Source: Peteryoungia ipomoeae (lineage in GTDB: Bacteria > Pseudomonadota > Alphaproteobacteria > Rhizobiales > Rhizobiaceae). Taken from it: 64,000 bases of DNA. Below are positions 17,542 to 26,743 of the stretch, piece by piece. Numbering within the stretch: the first letter of the stretch is position 1; the number at the start of each line of letters is the position of its first letter. The position numbers were made by a program, and so were the translations under genes. The notes under the pieces are model-generated. The model was given only the letters and a program-made list of their open reading frames with translations, was not told the DNA's origin and did no database searches. Location: NCBI RefSeq assembly GCF_004912165.1, contig NZ_STGV01000002.1:372001-436000 (forward strand). The letters run 5' to 3'.

Positions 17542-19071
17542 TCAAGCTGCCGCCGCCAGCCGCTCAGATGCAATGCGATATGAGATTGCCTCGGCCAGAT
17601 GGATGCGACCCAAGGTCTCGACGCCATCGAGATCTGCGAGCGTTCGCGCCACCTTCAGCACACGATGATAGCCTCGGGCGGAGAAGCGAAATTTCTCAGC
17701 CGCGTCGCGCAAAAGCTGAAGACCGCCCGCATCTGGTTCCGCCAACCTCTCAATAACCGCGGTGGAACAACGCGCATTCGTGGAGAAAGCAAGACCGAGG
17801 CGGGCAAAGCGCTCCTGCTGCCGCTCGCGAGCGAGAGCAACGCGGGCAGCCACCTTTGCACTTGGCTCAGCCGCTTGCGGCCGGATAAGGTCCGACGCAG
17901 AGACGGCGGGAACATCGATGCGGATATCGATGCGGTCCATCAATGGCCCCGAAATGCGCCCCTGATATTCGGTCTGGCACCGAATGCCGCGGGCACAGAC
18001 ATGGCCCGGTTCTCCGGCCATGCCGCACCGACAAGGGTTCATCGCGGCAATCAGCTGGAAATCTGCCGGATAGGACACGCGGTGATTGGCGCGTGCAATG
18101 ATGCATTCCCCGGTTTCCAAAGGTTGCCGCAGAGCATCGAGCACGGGTGGCGAAAACTCGGGAAACTCATCGAGAAAGAGGATGCCGTGATGCGCCAGCG
18201 ATGCCTCGCCCGGCCTTGCCTTCAACCCGCCACCGATCAGCGCGGCCATGGTTGCGGAATGATGCGGTGTGCGAAAGGGACGCCGATCGGAGAGCTTGCC
18301 GCCGGAGAGCTGGCCGGCGATTGAATGGATCATTGATACATCGAGCAATTCTGCCGGAGCAAGCGGCGGCAGAATGGACGGCAAACGCGCTGCCAGCATC
18401 GACTTTCCAGAGCCCGGTGGTCCAACCATCAGGAGATTGTGCCCTCCGGCTGCAGCGACTTCCAGTGCGCGTTTGGCGCTCTCCTGGCCCTTGATATCGG
18501 CAAGATCCGGCAAGGTTGACGACAGGGTTCTGACTGCGGGCTCGGGCCGGGACAAAACCTGCGTACCGCGAAAATGGTTCGCCAACGCGATGAGACTGCG
18601 GGGCGCAAGGATTGCGATGTCGGGTCCTGCCCAGGCGGATTCGGCACCGTTGTCGGCGGGGCAGATCAATCCCTTGTCGAGACCGTTTGCGCTGATGGCT
18701 GCGGGAAGCGCGCCGGCAACGGAGGCAATCGTGCCATCGAGATTGAGCTCGCCGATCACCAAATAGTCCGCCAGCGCATCCGCCGGGATGGCGCCGAGCG
18801 CCGCCATCAGGCCAAGCGCAATCGGCAGATCGAAATGCGACCCCTCTTTCGGCAGATCAGCCGGGGCGAGGTTGACCGTCACCTTTTTCGGCGGCAGTGC
18901 GAGCCCCGACGCGTGCAATGCGGCCTGGACACGTTCACGGCTTTCCGCGACCGCCTTATCCGGCAGGCCGACGATCTGGATGCCGGCCCTGCCCGGCGCG
19001 ACCATGACTTGCACCTCGACCGAGACGCCTTCGATACCCTGGAATGCAACCGTACTGACACGCGCCACCAT
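17542..19071 (-). CDS. comM: YifB/ComM-like magnesium chelatase-family AAA ATPase
   Basis: 509 residues. An N-terminal Lon-protease-like S5 fold (to about 170) precedes an AAA+ Mg-chelatase-type domain with Walker A GPPGSGKS at 217-224, HHSATMAALIGGG, and Walker B GILFLDEFPEF. A C-terminal Mg-chelatase lid follows, with the CRCG/CRCQ-like zinc region PCRCGMAGEPGHVC. ComM is a hexameric helicase that promotes branch migration during natural transformation, although many non-competent bacteria carry it. I start at ATG 19071 (MVARVST), the family start. Confidence 0.93.
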   Translation of the reverse strand: MVARVSTVAFQGIEGVSVEVQVMVAPGRAGIQIVGLPDKAVAESRERVQAALHASGLALPPKKVTVNLAPADLPKEGSHFDLPIALGLMAALGAIPADALADYLVIGELNLDGTIASVAGALPAAISANGLDKGLICPADNGAESAWAGPDIAILAPRSLIALANHFRGTQVLSRPEPAVRTLSSTLPDLADIKGQESAKRALEVAAAGGHNLLMVGPPGSGKSMLAARLPSILPPLAPAELLDVSMIHSIAGQLSGGKLSDRRPFRTPHHSATMAALIGGGLKARPGEASLAHHGILFLDEFPEFSPPVLDALRQPLETGECIIARANHRVSYPADFQLIAAMNPCRCGMAGEPGHVCARGIRCQTEYQGRISGPLMDRIDIRIDVPAVSASDLIRPQAAEPSAKVAARVALARERQQERFARLGLAFSTNARCSTAVIERLAEPDAGGLQLLRDAAEKFRFSARGYHRVLKVARTLADLDGVETLGRIHLAEAISYRIASERLAAAA

Positions 19072-19247
19072 TGCCCGCCCTCGCCGATCTTCTGGCCCGG
19101 GGAACCACATTCATTGTGCTCGCACCGGTTGAGCAGAGTGTTTCACAGGCTGACAGGATTGGCAAGAACATTTGCGGAACAAATACACCCTATGATAATC
19201 ATGTGGTTGCGCCAGGTTGCACGATGAAAACGAAGAGCGAACAGAAT

Positions 19248-20198
19248 TCAGCCGCGGCGCTTCCGCTCAATGGCATCCCACAGCAAAGCCGCGATATCGG
19301 CACCGCCAAATTTCTTCACCTCGCGAATGCCGGTGGGTGACGTCACGTTGATCTCGGTCATGTAGTCGCCAATGACGTCAATGCCGACCAGCAGGAAGCC
19401 GCGCTCGCGCAGCGCCGGTCCAATGCGGGCGCAGATCTCGCGTTCGCGCGCGGTCAGTTCGGTCGGCTCGGGCCGGCCGCCGGCATGCATGTTGGAGCGG
19501 GCATCGTGTTCGGCCGGCACGCGGTTGATCGCGCCGACAGGCTCGCCATCCACCAAAATGATGCGCTTGTCACCCTTGCGCACCGCCGGCAGGTAGCCCT
19601 GGGCGATGAAGGGTTCGCGGAACATCTGGTTGAACATCTCCATCAGCGAGGAGAAGTTGCGATCATCGCGGGTGGAGTGGAAGACGCCGGCCCCGCCATT
19701 GCCATAGAGCGGCTTCAGGATGATATCGCCCTGCTCTTCGCGGAAACGGGCAATTTCGGCGGGATCCCTCGTGATCAGCGTCGGCGGCATCAGATCGGCG
19801 AATTCGGTGACGAAGATCTTCTCCGGCGAATTGCGCACCCAGGCCGGATCATTGACCACGAGCGTCTTCGGATGGATGCGCTCCAGCAGATGCGTCGCCG
19901 TGATGTAAGCCATGTCGAAGGGCGGGTCCTGGCGCAGCAGAACGACATCCATGGTCGATAGATCGACCCGCTCCGGCTCACCGAGGGTAAAATGATCCCC
20001 CTTGACGTCGCGCAGCTGCATGGGCTCGACGGTCGCATAGATCTTGCCGTCGCGCATCGACAGGCGATCCGGCGTATAGTGGAAGAGCTTGTAGCCGCGC
20101 GCCTCAGCCTCCAGGCTCATGGCGAAGGTGCTGTCGCCCGCAATGTTGATCGTCGATACGTGGTCCATCTGAACCGCGACGTTCCTGATCTCAGCCAT
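19248..20198 (-). CDS. gshB: GshB glutathione synthetase
   Basis: 316-residue ATP-grasp ligase that joins glycine to gamma-glutamylcysteine. Family features include [17 protein letters not shown] at the N-terminus, [18 protein letters not shown], the ATP-grasp loop [13 protein letters not shown], and [15 protein letters not shown] near the C-terminus. Length is typical. It ends 176 bases beyond the ComM-like gene start, so each probably has its own promoter. Glutathione supply fits the GST at 32.2 kb and GFA at 9.4 kb only in a general way. Confidence 0.96.
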   Translation of the reverse strand: MAEIRNVAVQMDHVSTINIAGDSTFAMSLEAEARGYKLFHYTPDRLSMRDGKIYATVEPMQLRDVKGDHFTLGEPERVDLSTMDVVLLRQDPPFDMAYITATHLLERIHPKTLVVNDPAWVRNSPEKIFVTEFADLMPPTLITRDPAEIARFREEQGDIILKPLYGNGGAGVFHSTRDDRNFSSLMEMFNQMFREPFIAQGYLPAVRKGDKRIILVDGEPVGAINRVPAEHDARSNMHAGGRPEPTELTAREREICARIGPALRERGFLLVGIDVIGDYMTEINVTSPTGIREVKKFGGADIAALLWDAIERKRRG

Positions 20199-20293
20199 GT
20201 CGTCATCCCCGTTGAAAGCACGGCAGATTTAGGCCCTGGCCAGACCGAAGGCAACGGCGCGGCTCGTGAATTTTGCTGAAGGGAGGTTTGGTC

Positions 20294-20785
20294 TCAGAGG
20301 GCCTTGCTCGCTCCGCCGCGCATGGCATTGCGCAGCCGGTAGAGGCTGGCAAGCGGCCCCGGAAACGGCTTTCGCAGGAAGGCAACCTTGCGGACATAGT
20401 CATCGACACGCCAGGTGGACCAGGTGCCGGCACGGAAGTAGGCGATGTCACCGGCGCGCAGCAGACGCTGGTTGCCGTCCTCATCGGTCACGGCGACCTC
20501 GCCCTCCTGGATGACGACCGTTTCGTCCCAGCCGAAAAACCAGCGAAACTCACCCGCCGTGCAGTCCCAGACCGCGGTAGAACTCGCCTCGTCACCGCTT
20601 GTCGAGTGCTCGCCAATCCGGGCCAGCGGCGTGCCGCGAATGATCCAGTCCGGATTGATGGGGGCAGCGCGGAACGCCAGGTTGTTGCCATTGGCAGCGA
20701 TCATGGCGGGTTTGACGTCTGCCTGCCGCCTGGGCTGCGCCAAGAACACAGCAGCCATTCCGGCCACAAGAAGTTTAAGCGGCAT
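20294..20785 (-). CDS. Cupin-domain protein (DUF861-like)
   Basis: 163 residues. A short hydrophobic N-terminus (LKLLVAGMAAVFLA) may be a signal peptide. The core is a single cupin with the pattern FRWFFGWDETVVIQEGEVAVTDE broken over about 81-103 and GDIAYFRAGTWSTWRV, similar to the DUF861/EutQ-type cupins where a tryptophan-rich pocket replaces some metal ligands. The substrate and role are unknown. It sits alone between gshB and the ugp operon, with 97 bases to ugpC. Confidence 0.75.
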   Translation of the reverse strand: MPLKLLVAGMAAVFLAQPRRQADVKPAMIAANGNNLAFRAAPINPDWIIRGTPLARIGEHSTSGDEASSTAVWDCTAGEFRWFFGWDETVVIQEGEVAVTDEDGNQRLLRAGDIAYFRAGTWSTWRVDDYVRKVAFLRKPFPGPLASLYRLRNAMRGGASKAL

Positions 20786-20882
20786 TTCTCTCTCCGACCT
20801 TAAAGTCCTCGGAGAATAGCGCGAAGCCGCTAAGGGGCCGTTTGACCGTTCAATAGGATTTTAGCGAAATTGGCGGGTTGCA

Positions 20883-21998
20883 TCATGCAATAGCCAGTTG
20901 CCCATCAACCGAAGCCCGCCCCTCAGCCATGGTTCGTTCATCGAGTTCCGACATACGGCGGCCATTCTCTTTCGCAAAGAAATGCAGCCGCGACGTTGCG
21001 ATGGACAGGAACAGGCGACCTTCAACCTGGGCAGTGGACGACACCACCGCCGTCAGCCTCCGATCGCCCAGCAGTCCATGCACCAATCTCTGCGAGCCTA
21101 GCTCTTCAACGTAGTCAATCTCAAGCTCAAACATGGCGTCGCCAGGCTGAGCGACGACAAGATCCTCAGCCCGGATGCCGACGTGGACTGGCCCCTGCGG
21201 ATAGCGTGCTTCGAGCGGCAAGACCGAATCTGCAATGACGAGACGATCGCCGATGATTTCGCCATCGATCAGGTTCATAGCCGGCGAGCCGATGAAACTT
21301 GCGACAAAGGTGGAGGCCGGGCGGTTGTAGACCTCAAGCGGAGTGCCGATCTGCTCGATGCGACCGCCGTTCAGCACCACCAGGCGATCGGCGAGCGTCA
21401 TGGCTTCCAGCTGATCATGGGTCACGTACAGCGCCGTCGTCTTCAGCCGCTTCTGCAGCTTGCGGATCTCGCCGCGCATGGTCACACGCAGCTTGGCGTC
21501 GAGGTTCGACAGCGGCTCATCGAAGAGGAAGACAGCCGGCTTGCGGACAATGGCGCGGCCCATGGCGACGCGCTGCCGCTGGCCGCCGGACAGAGCCCGC
21601 GGCTTGCGGTCGAGATATTTCTCGATCTCCAGCATCTTGGCGGCTTCGGCCACCCGGGCGGCGATCTCCGCCTTCGGCGTACCGCGGTTTTTCAAACCAT
21701 ACGCCAGATTGTCGTAGACCGTCATATGCGGGTAGAGCGCGTAATTCTGGAACACCATCGCGATGTCACGGTCCGCCGGCTCTACCTCGTTGACCACGCG
21801 GTCGCCGATCGAGATCGTACCTTGCGAGATCTCCTCCAACCCTGCGACCATGCGCAGGAGCGTTGACTTGCCGCAGCCCGACGGGCCGACGAGGACGATG
21901 AACTCACCGTCTTCGATCTGGATATCGACTGTATCGACGGCCTTGGCGCCGCCCTTGTCGTAGATCTTGGAGACTTCGTTGATGTCGATGGACGCCAT
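20883..21998 (-). CDS. ugpC: UgpC sn-glycerol-3-phosphate ABC transporter ATPase
   Basis: 371-residue ATPase. Walker [10 protein letters not shown] at 38-46, Q-loop [14 protein letters not shown], signature [14 protein letters not shown] near 136, and Walker [17 protein letters not shown] are present. The C-terminal TOBE domain has the MalK/UgpC regulatory pattern. It energises UgpAE for uptake of glycerol-3-phosphate and its diesters. It is the last gene of the ugpBAEC set, 12 bases after ugpE. Confidence 0.94.
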   Translation of the reverse strand: MASIDINEVSKIYDKGGAKAVDTVDIQIEDGEFIVLVGPSGCGKSTLLRMVAGLEEISQGTISIGDRVVNEVEPADRDIAMVFQNYALYPHMTVYDNLAYGLKNRGTPKAEIAARVAEAAKMLEIEKYLDRKPRALSGGQRQRVAMGRAIVRKPAVFLFDEPLSNLDAKLRVTMRGEIRKLQKRLKTTALYVTHDQLEAMTLADRLVVLNGGRIEQIGTPLEVYNRPASTFVASFIGSPAMNLIDGEIIGDRLVIADSVLPLEARYPQGPVHVGIRAEDLVVAQPGDAMFELEIDYVEELGSQRLVHGLLGDRRLTAVVSSTAQVEGRLFLSIATSRLHFFAKENGRRMSELDERTMAEGRASVDGQLAIA

Positions 21999-22010
21999 GG
22001 CCGGCTCCTC

Positions 22011-22853
22011 TTACTTGTCGGTTTCGGTGAGGCCTTTGATGAACCAACTCTGGAACACCACCACCACGATGACGGGGGGCAGGAGTGCGAGCACGGCCAT
22101 GGCAAAGGCTTCGTTGTAATCGGGGATCTGCGATCCTACCCAGACCTGCAGGATCTGCTTGATGCCGCGCATCAGCGTGTAGAAGCCCTCGTCGGTGGTC
22201 ATCAGCATGGGCCAGAGATACTGGTTCCAGCCATAAACGAACATGATGATGAAGACGGCGGCAATCATGGTGCGCGACAGCGGCAACAGGATATCCTTGA
22301 AGAACTTGAAGGGGCCGGCGCCGTCGATGCGGGCAGCTTCAAGCAGTTCGTCCGGCACCGACTTGAAGAACTGTCGGAAGAAGAAGGTGCCGGTGGCGGA
22401 GGCGAGTAGTGGCAGGATCAGGCCTTGATAGCTATTGAGCAGCGAGAGGTCGCTCATCACCTTGTAGGTCGGCATGATGCGCACTTCGAGCGGAAGGAGC
22501 AGCGTGGTGAAGATCAGCCAGAAGGCGAGCGTTGCAAAGCGGAAGCGGAAGTAGACGATGGCGTAGGCAGCCAGCATCGAGAGCACGATCTTGCCGATGG
22601 CAAAGCCTAAGCCCAGGATCAGCGAGTTCATTGCCATGGTCAGGCCCGTGACCTGCCCGGTGAAGCCGCCGGACTTGAATAGGACCTCATTGTAAGTCTC
22701 GGTGAAATCGTCGCCGACCGACAGCATCAGACCGTTTGAGTGGATCTCAGCAGCCGAATGCGTCGACGTCGTGAAGGCGACGACCAGCGGTCCCAGCATG
22801 AAGATCACGCCCGCGATCAGGATCAGATGGTCGAAGAATTTGGTGCGGTACAT
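22011..22853 (-). CDS. ugpE: UgpE sn-glycerol-3-phosphate ABC permease
   Basis: 280-residue inner-membrane permease with about six segments. The EAA loop that docks the ATPase reads ELLEAARIDGAGPFKFFKDILLPL broken over about 187-210. It pairs with UgpA to form the G3P channel. It begins 10 bases after the ugpA stop. The start ATG 22853 has a GAGGAGAG ribosome site upstream. Confidence 0.93.
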   Translation of the reverse strand: MYRTKFFDHLILIAGVIFMLGPLVVAFTTSTHSAAEIHSNGLMLSVGDDFTETYNEVLFKSGGFTGQVTGLTMAMNSLILGLGFAIGKIVLSMLAAYAIVYFRFRFATLAFWLIFTTLLLPLEVRIMPTYKVMSDLSLLNSYQGLILPLLASATGTFFFRQFFKSVPDELLEAARIDGAGPFKFFKDILLPLSRTMIAAVFIIMFVYGWNQYLWPMLMTTDEGFYTLMRGIKQILQVWVGSQIPDYNEAFAMAVLALLPPVIVVVVFQSWFIKGLTETDK

Positions 22854-22863
22854 GGCGCTCTCC

Positions 22864-23745
22864 TCAACCGTAATGGACGCGGCGTTCGATGAAGCGGAAC
22901 TGGATCATGGTCAGCGCCAGCACGACCAGCATCAGAATGACCGACTGGGCCGAAGACGACCCGAGGTCATTGCCGCGGAAGCCGTCGAGATAGACCTTGT
23001 AGACCAGCGTGATCGGGTTGTTCGCCGGCTTGTCCTTCACGATGACGTCGATGACGCCGAAGGTGTCGAAGAGCGAATAGGTCATGTTGATGACCAGGAG
23101 GAAGAAAGCTGTCGGCGTGAGCAGCGGCAGGATCACGGTCCAGAAGCGGCGGGTGCCGGACTTGCAGTCAATCGCAGCGGCCTCGCGGATCGAGGCCGGA
23201 ATGCCCTGGAGGCCTGAGAGAAAGAAGATGAAGTTGTAAGGGATCTGGTTCCAGACGGCGATCATCACCATGGCGAAGGCCGTGTCGAAGTAGTTGAGAC
23301 CGATCTTCATGTCCCAGCCGAACAGGGCAACGAACTTCACGAAGGGGCCGATATGCTGATCGAAGAGCATCATGCCGATCAGGCCTGCCACCGGCGGCGC
23401 GATGGCATAGACGACGATCAGCAGCGTCTTGTAGGCAGACTGCCCCCGGATCACGGCGTCAGCCTTTACGGCGAGCAACATGCCGATCGACAAAGCAAGG
23501 AAGGTGACGATCAGGCTGTAGCCGATCGTGAAGCGGGCGATCTTCTGGTATTCCGGCGAGGTGAGCGCATCCGTATAATTGTCGGCACCGACGAAGCTCG
23601 AACCGAAGCCGAATGGATCCTCGATATAGAAGGACGAGGTGATCGCCTGCATCGAGGGCCAGTAGAAGAATATCGAAATGATCGCGAACTGCGGCAGCAG
23701 GAACAGATATGGCAGGTATCGCGAGTTGAACTGGACGCGCTTCAT
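22864..23745 (-). CDS. ugpA: UgpA sn-glycerol-3-phosphate ABC permease
   Basis: 293-residue permease with six membrane segments and an EAA loop (IREAAAIDCKSGTRRFW). It is the first permease of the UgpAE heterodimer. A perfect 9-bp hairpin between ugpB and ugpA (23767-23787) may leave the periplasmic binding protein mRNA more abundant than the permease mRNA, a common arrangement in ABC operons. Confidence 0.93.
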   Translation of the reverse strand: MKRVQFNSRYLPYLFLLPQFAIISIFFYWPSMQAITSSFYIEDPFGFGSSFVGADNYTDALTSPEYQKIARFTIGYSLIVTFLALSIGMLLAVKADAVIRGQSAYKTLLIVVYAIAPPVAGLIGMMLFDQHIGPFVKFVALFGWDMKIGLNYFDTAFAMVMIAVWNQIPYNFIFFLSGLQGIPASIREAAAIDCKSGTRRFWTVILPLLTPTAFFLLVINMTYSLFDTFGVIDVIVKDKPANNPITLVYKVYLDGFRGNDLGSSSAQSVILMLVVLALTMIQFRFIERRVHYG

Positions 23746-23766
23746 GGAGCCCTCTCAATGCAAGTT

Positions 23767-23787
23767 CCGGGGGCGTTTCGCCCCCGG
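23767..23787 (-). other. ugpB-ugpA intercistronic hairpin
   Basis: CCGGGGGCG and CGCCCCCGG pair perfectly around a 3-base loop in the 66-base gap between ugpB and ugpA, with no T run after it. The position and strength suggest mRNA 3'-end protection or partial termination that raises UgpB relative to the permeases. Confidence 0.75.
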
Positions 23788-23811
23788 GTCTCAATCAAGT
23801 TTCAGAAATGA

Positions 23812-25110
23812 TCAGCCTGCCGTCTTGGCGAAGCGGGCGAGAAGCTCGTCGGCTTCCTTCTTGATCGTTTCCATGGCGTCCTTAGCCGTTGTTTCACCGG
23901 CAAAGAGACGGTTGTACTCGCGCTCCATGATGACGCGGATCTGCGGGTAGAAACCGAGGCGATAGCCCTTGTTCCAGTCGGCAGACGGCAGCTGCAGCTG
24001 CTGGATACCGACCTCGGCCGCCGGCTTCTCGTTGTAGTAGCCTTCCGACTTCGACAGCTCGTAAGCGGCGTTGGTGATGGCGACGTAGCCGGTGGCCTGG
24101 TGGTAGAACTTCTGGATCTCGGTCGAGGTCAGGAAGTTGAAGAAGGAGGCCGAGCACTTGTTCTCTTCAGCCGACTTGCCGGCCATTGCGAAGAGGGCAG
24201 CGCCACCGATGAAGGAGTGAACGCCAGCGCCCTCGATCGAATTCCAGTAAGGCAGGAAGGTTGCCGAGAAGGGCATGGTGGCGGTCTTCTGCAGGCCACC
24301 GAAGGAGCCCGAGGAACCGATCCAGAGAGCGGCCTTGCCTTCTTCGAAGACCTTCTGGTTGTCATTCCAGGCAGCGCCGTAATAGCCGAACAGGCCCTGA
24401 TCGTACCAAGCCTTCAGCTTGTCATACATCATGACGTGACGCTCGTCGGTGACGTTGATCGTCGTGTCGACGATGCTGTCGTAACCGTTATTGTTGGAGG
24501 CGAACTGGATGTTGTTGCGCGAGAAGAAGTTCTCGGTGAACTGCCAGGTCAGCTGCGACTGCACGAGCGGAATGAAGCCAGCCTCCTTCAGCTTCGGCGC
24601 GATGGCTTCGAACTCTTCCCAGGTCTTCGGCGCTTCGACGCCGGCCTTCTTCAGCGCTTCGTCGTTGATGTACATGATCGGCGCCGAGGAGTTGAACGGC
24701 ATGCCGACGAACTTGCCGTCGCTATCGGCGTAGAAGTAGCGAACGCCTTCGATGAAGGATTCGCGGTTGAACTCGAAGCGGTTCTCCTTGAGGAGATCCT
24801 CGGCCGGAACGGTCGCGCCCTTGGCGTTGATGATGGTGGCGGCGCCGGCGTCGAAGACCTGCAGGATGTTTGGCTGCTCGCCGGAACGGAAAGCTGCAAT
24901 GCCAGCCGACAGAGCCTCCTCATACGAACCCTTGGAGACGGGCGTCAGGACGCATTCCGCCTGGGCAGCGTTGAACTTCTGGGCGAGCTCGTTGATCACC
25001 TCGCCGTTGCGACCGCCCATGCCGTGCCACCAGGTGATGTTGGTTGCGGCAAGCGTTGTCGATGCGGTCATGGTCAGGGCCAATGCGGCCAGGGAAATCT
25101 TCTTGATCAT
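23812..25110 (-). CDS. ugpB: UgpB sn-glycerol-3-phosphate-binding periplasmic protein
   Basis: 432 residues with a clear Sec signal peptide (MIKKISLAALALTMTASTTLA). The mature start NITWWHGMGGRNGE is the UgpB substrate-side motif; the tryptophans line the G3P pocket. The family pattern also appears in YVAITNAAYELSKSEG. The ATG at 25110 is chosen because the signal peptide begins there; an upstream ATG at 25128 adds six residues. Expression should rise on phosphate starvation through the Pho box at 25164-25203. Confidence 0.95.
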   Translation of the reverse strand: MIKKISLAALALTMTASTTLAATNITWWHGMGGRNGEVINELAQKFNAAQAECVLTPVSKGSYEEALSAGIAAFRSGEQPNILQVFDAGAATIINAKGATVPAEDLLKENRFEFNRESFIEGVRYFYADSDGKFVGMPFNSSAPIMYINDEALKKAGVEAPKTWEEFEAIAPKLKEAGFIPLVQSQLTWQFTENFFSRNNIQFASNNNGYDSIVDTTINVTDERHVMMYDKLKAWYDQGLFGYYGAAWNDNQKVFEEGKAALWIGSSGSFGGLQKTATMPFSATFLPYWNSIEGAGVHSFIGGAALFAMAGKSAEENKCSASFFNFLTSTEIQKFYHQATGYVAITNAAYELSKSEGYYNEKPAAEVGIQQLQLPSADWNKGYRLGFYPQIRVIMEREYNRLFAGETTAKDAMETIKKEADELLARFAKTAG

Positions 25111-25163
25111 GGGACAGATCCTCTCCACCGGTTGTTGCGGTTAGGCTCACTTAGGATCGGTCC

Positions 25164-25203
25164 ATGACAGCGCGTTTACTGTTTTATGACAGCGCAGTCA
25201 CAA
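25164..25203 (-). promoter_or_regulatory. Four-unit Pho box (PhoB operator) upstream of ugpB
   Basis: On the reverse strand, 7-base units recur every 11 bases: TTGTGAC (25197-25203), CTGTCAT (25186-25192), CAGTAAA (25175-25181) and CTGTCAT (25164-25170), separated by 4-base spacers. Two units match the PhoB consensus CTGTCAT exactly and one spacer is AAAA. One pho box needs two units, so this is two adjacent or one extended operator. A weak -10 (CCTAAG) lies about 8 bases downstream, and the leader would be about 40 bases. Confidence 0.9.
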
Positions 25204-25244
25204 TTGCAGGGTTTCGATATTTTTCGACCGAAAGCCAAACGAAG

Positions 25245-25613
25245 CTAAAAGGCTGATTTGAGATGCGTCGGCAAACGCCAGGGCCGCACCACGATAATAT
25301 CATACCGCCATGACAGCTTTGCGGCGTCGGGCTGCCTGGAAATCCAGTGATCACCGGCCTGCGCGATGCGACGCTGGGCGGAAAACGTAACCGCGTCAAC
25401 GCCGGAAAGGATCTCGCGCCGCGCTTTCACTTCGACGAATGCGACGAGATTGCCACGTCGCGCGATGATATCGACTTCCCCCACCCTCGTGCGATAGCGC
25501 ATGGCGACAATCCGGTAGCCCTTGAGGAGAAGAAGAAGCGCCGCGCGATACTCCGACCATCGACCTCGACGTTCGGCCCGGATTCGTCTGTCATCCGCGC
25601 CGCGCCGCTTCAT
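25245..25613 (-). CDS. YraN family protein (UPF0102, nuclease-like)
   Basis: 122 residues. The family core LLLLKGYRIVAMRYRTRVGEVDIIARRG and FVEVKARRE (broken here by an omitted linker) carries the D/E-x-K arrangement of an endonuclease-like fold, as in Holliday junction resolvases. Biochemical function is not established. It overlaps the rsmI stop by 4 bases, so the two are co-translated; rsmI-yraN pairing is common in proteobacteria. Confidence 0.88.
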   Translation of the reverse strand: MKRRGADDRRIRAERRGRWSEYRAALLLLLKGYRIVAMRYRTRVGEVDIIARRGNLVAFVEVKARREILSGVDAVTFSAQRRIAQAGDHWISRQPDAAKLSWRYDIIVVRPWRLPTHLKSAF

Positions 25614-26527
25614 GATGTCTGCTTTAGCTCCAATAGCCGCTGATAAAGTTCCTTGCGCGGCAGGCCGGTCAGGCGAGCCGCCTCGGTCGCGGCCTTGGCT
25701 GTCGGCAATGTTGCCGAGAGCTCAGAAAGCAGGCTGTCGACGTCTGCTGCATCGGGTTGCGCCTCTGCTGCCGGCGGGCCGACGACGAGCACGATCTCGC
25801 CTTTGACGGTCCGGTCGGCGTAATCAGCGGCCAGGTCTCCGAGGGTGCCACGACGGAACTCCTCAAAGGTCTTGGTCAGCTCTCGACAGACGGAGGCCTG
25901 GCGTTGGCCGCCGAGCTCCTCGGCTGCGGCAAGCAGTGTGTCGCCGATGCGGTGAGGCGATTCAAAGAAGATCAACGTTGCCGGCACCCGCGCGAGCTCC
26001 CGCAAGCGATCGCGCCGGGCCTTGTCTTTCGTCGGCAAGAACCCGGCAAAGAGAAAGGCGTCGTTGGGAAGACCAGACCCGACCAGGGCTGCGAGCGGGG
26101 CGGAAGCGCCAGGAATGGGCACGACGCGATAGCCGGCCTCGATCGCAAGCTGGCCCAGCCGATATCCAGGATCGGAGACGAGCGGGGTGCCTGCATCGGA
26201 GACCAGCGCAACCGATTTTCCGGCTTCGAGCGCGGCCAGCAATCGCGCGCCGGCCTCCTCCGCATTATGCTCGTGATAGGCATAAGGTCGGTTCTCGATC
26301 CCGTAGCGGTCAAGCAGCACGCGGGTGACCCTTGTGTCTTCGCAGGCGAGCACGTCCGCGCCCGCAAGGGTTTCAAGCGCCCTCAGCGTGATATCGCCGA
26401 GATTGCCGATCGGCGTGGCGACAAGATAGAGCGCAGGCTCCAGGGGGCGGGCCGCAACGAGGGTATCGTTGACGCGGTAGCGCTTTATGGCAGACGGGGC
26501 GGCTGGGGAATTCTGCTGGTGGTTCAT
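25610..26527 (-). CDS. rsmI: RsmI 16S rRNA 2'-O-methyltransferase (C1402)
   Basis: 305-residue SAM methyltransferase of the tetrapyrrole methylase fold that 2'-O-methylates C1402 in the 16S rRNA decoding centre. Motifs: LYLVATPIGNLGDIT, CEDTRVTRVLL, VSDAGTPLVSDPGY and PIPGASAPLAALVGSGL. I start at ATG 26527 (MNHQQN); an upstream ATG at 26584 adds 19 unconserved residues. It is divergent from dnaN. Confidence 0.95.
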   Translation of the reverse strand: MNHQQNSPAAPSAIKRYRVNDTLVAARPLEPALYLVATPIGNLGDITLRALETLAGADVLACEDTRVTRVLLDRYGIENRPYAYHEHNAEEAGARLLAALEAGKSVALVSDAGTPLVSDPGYRLGQLAIEAGYRVVPIPGASAPLAALVGSGLPNDAFLFAGFLPTKDKARRDRLRELARVPATLIFFESPHRIGDTLLAAAEELGGQRQASVCRELTKTFEEFRRGTLGDLAADYADRTVKGEIVLVVGPPAAEAQPDAADVDSLLSELSATLPTAKAATEAARLTGLPRKELYQRLLELKQTS

Positions 26528-26743
26528 CGCGTCTTTATCCCCCAGCCCCGGCTTCACGGCAAGGGCGGCGGCGGCATAAACCATTCTGGCAGGCTCTGCG
26601 GTGGACCAAGGTGGAAAACCATTGGGCCTCTTGCATTTCTGGTTCTTTTCCTGCCATTTTGCCCGTCCACATTGTCCGGCCCAGGGCTGACACCTCCTTC
26701 ATCCGGACATCCGGAAGACGACATATCGAAAGCGGTAGCGTCC
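26528..26743. other. rsmI-dnaN divergent intergenic region
   Basis: 216 bases hold the promoters of rsmI and dnaN. A pyrimidine-rich tract (about 26625-26660) and GC-rich sequence are seen, but I cannot assign a confident -35/-10. The motif TTATCCCCC near 26538 is two mismatches from a DnaA box, which is not enough to call one. No small gene is apparent. Confidence 0.4.

Noticed and set aside
26536..26546. DnaA-box-like TTATCCCCC upstream of dnaN
   Set aside because: Two mismatches from TTATCCACA and only one copy. No origin features (AT-rich region, several boxes) are nearby.
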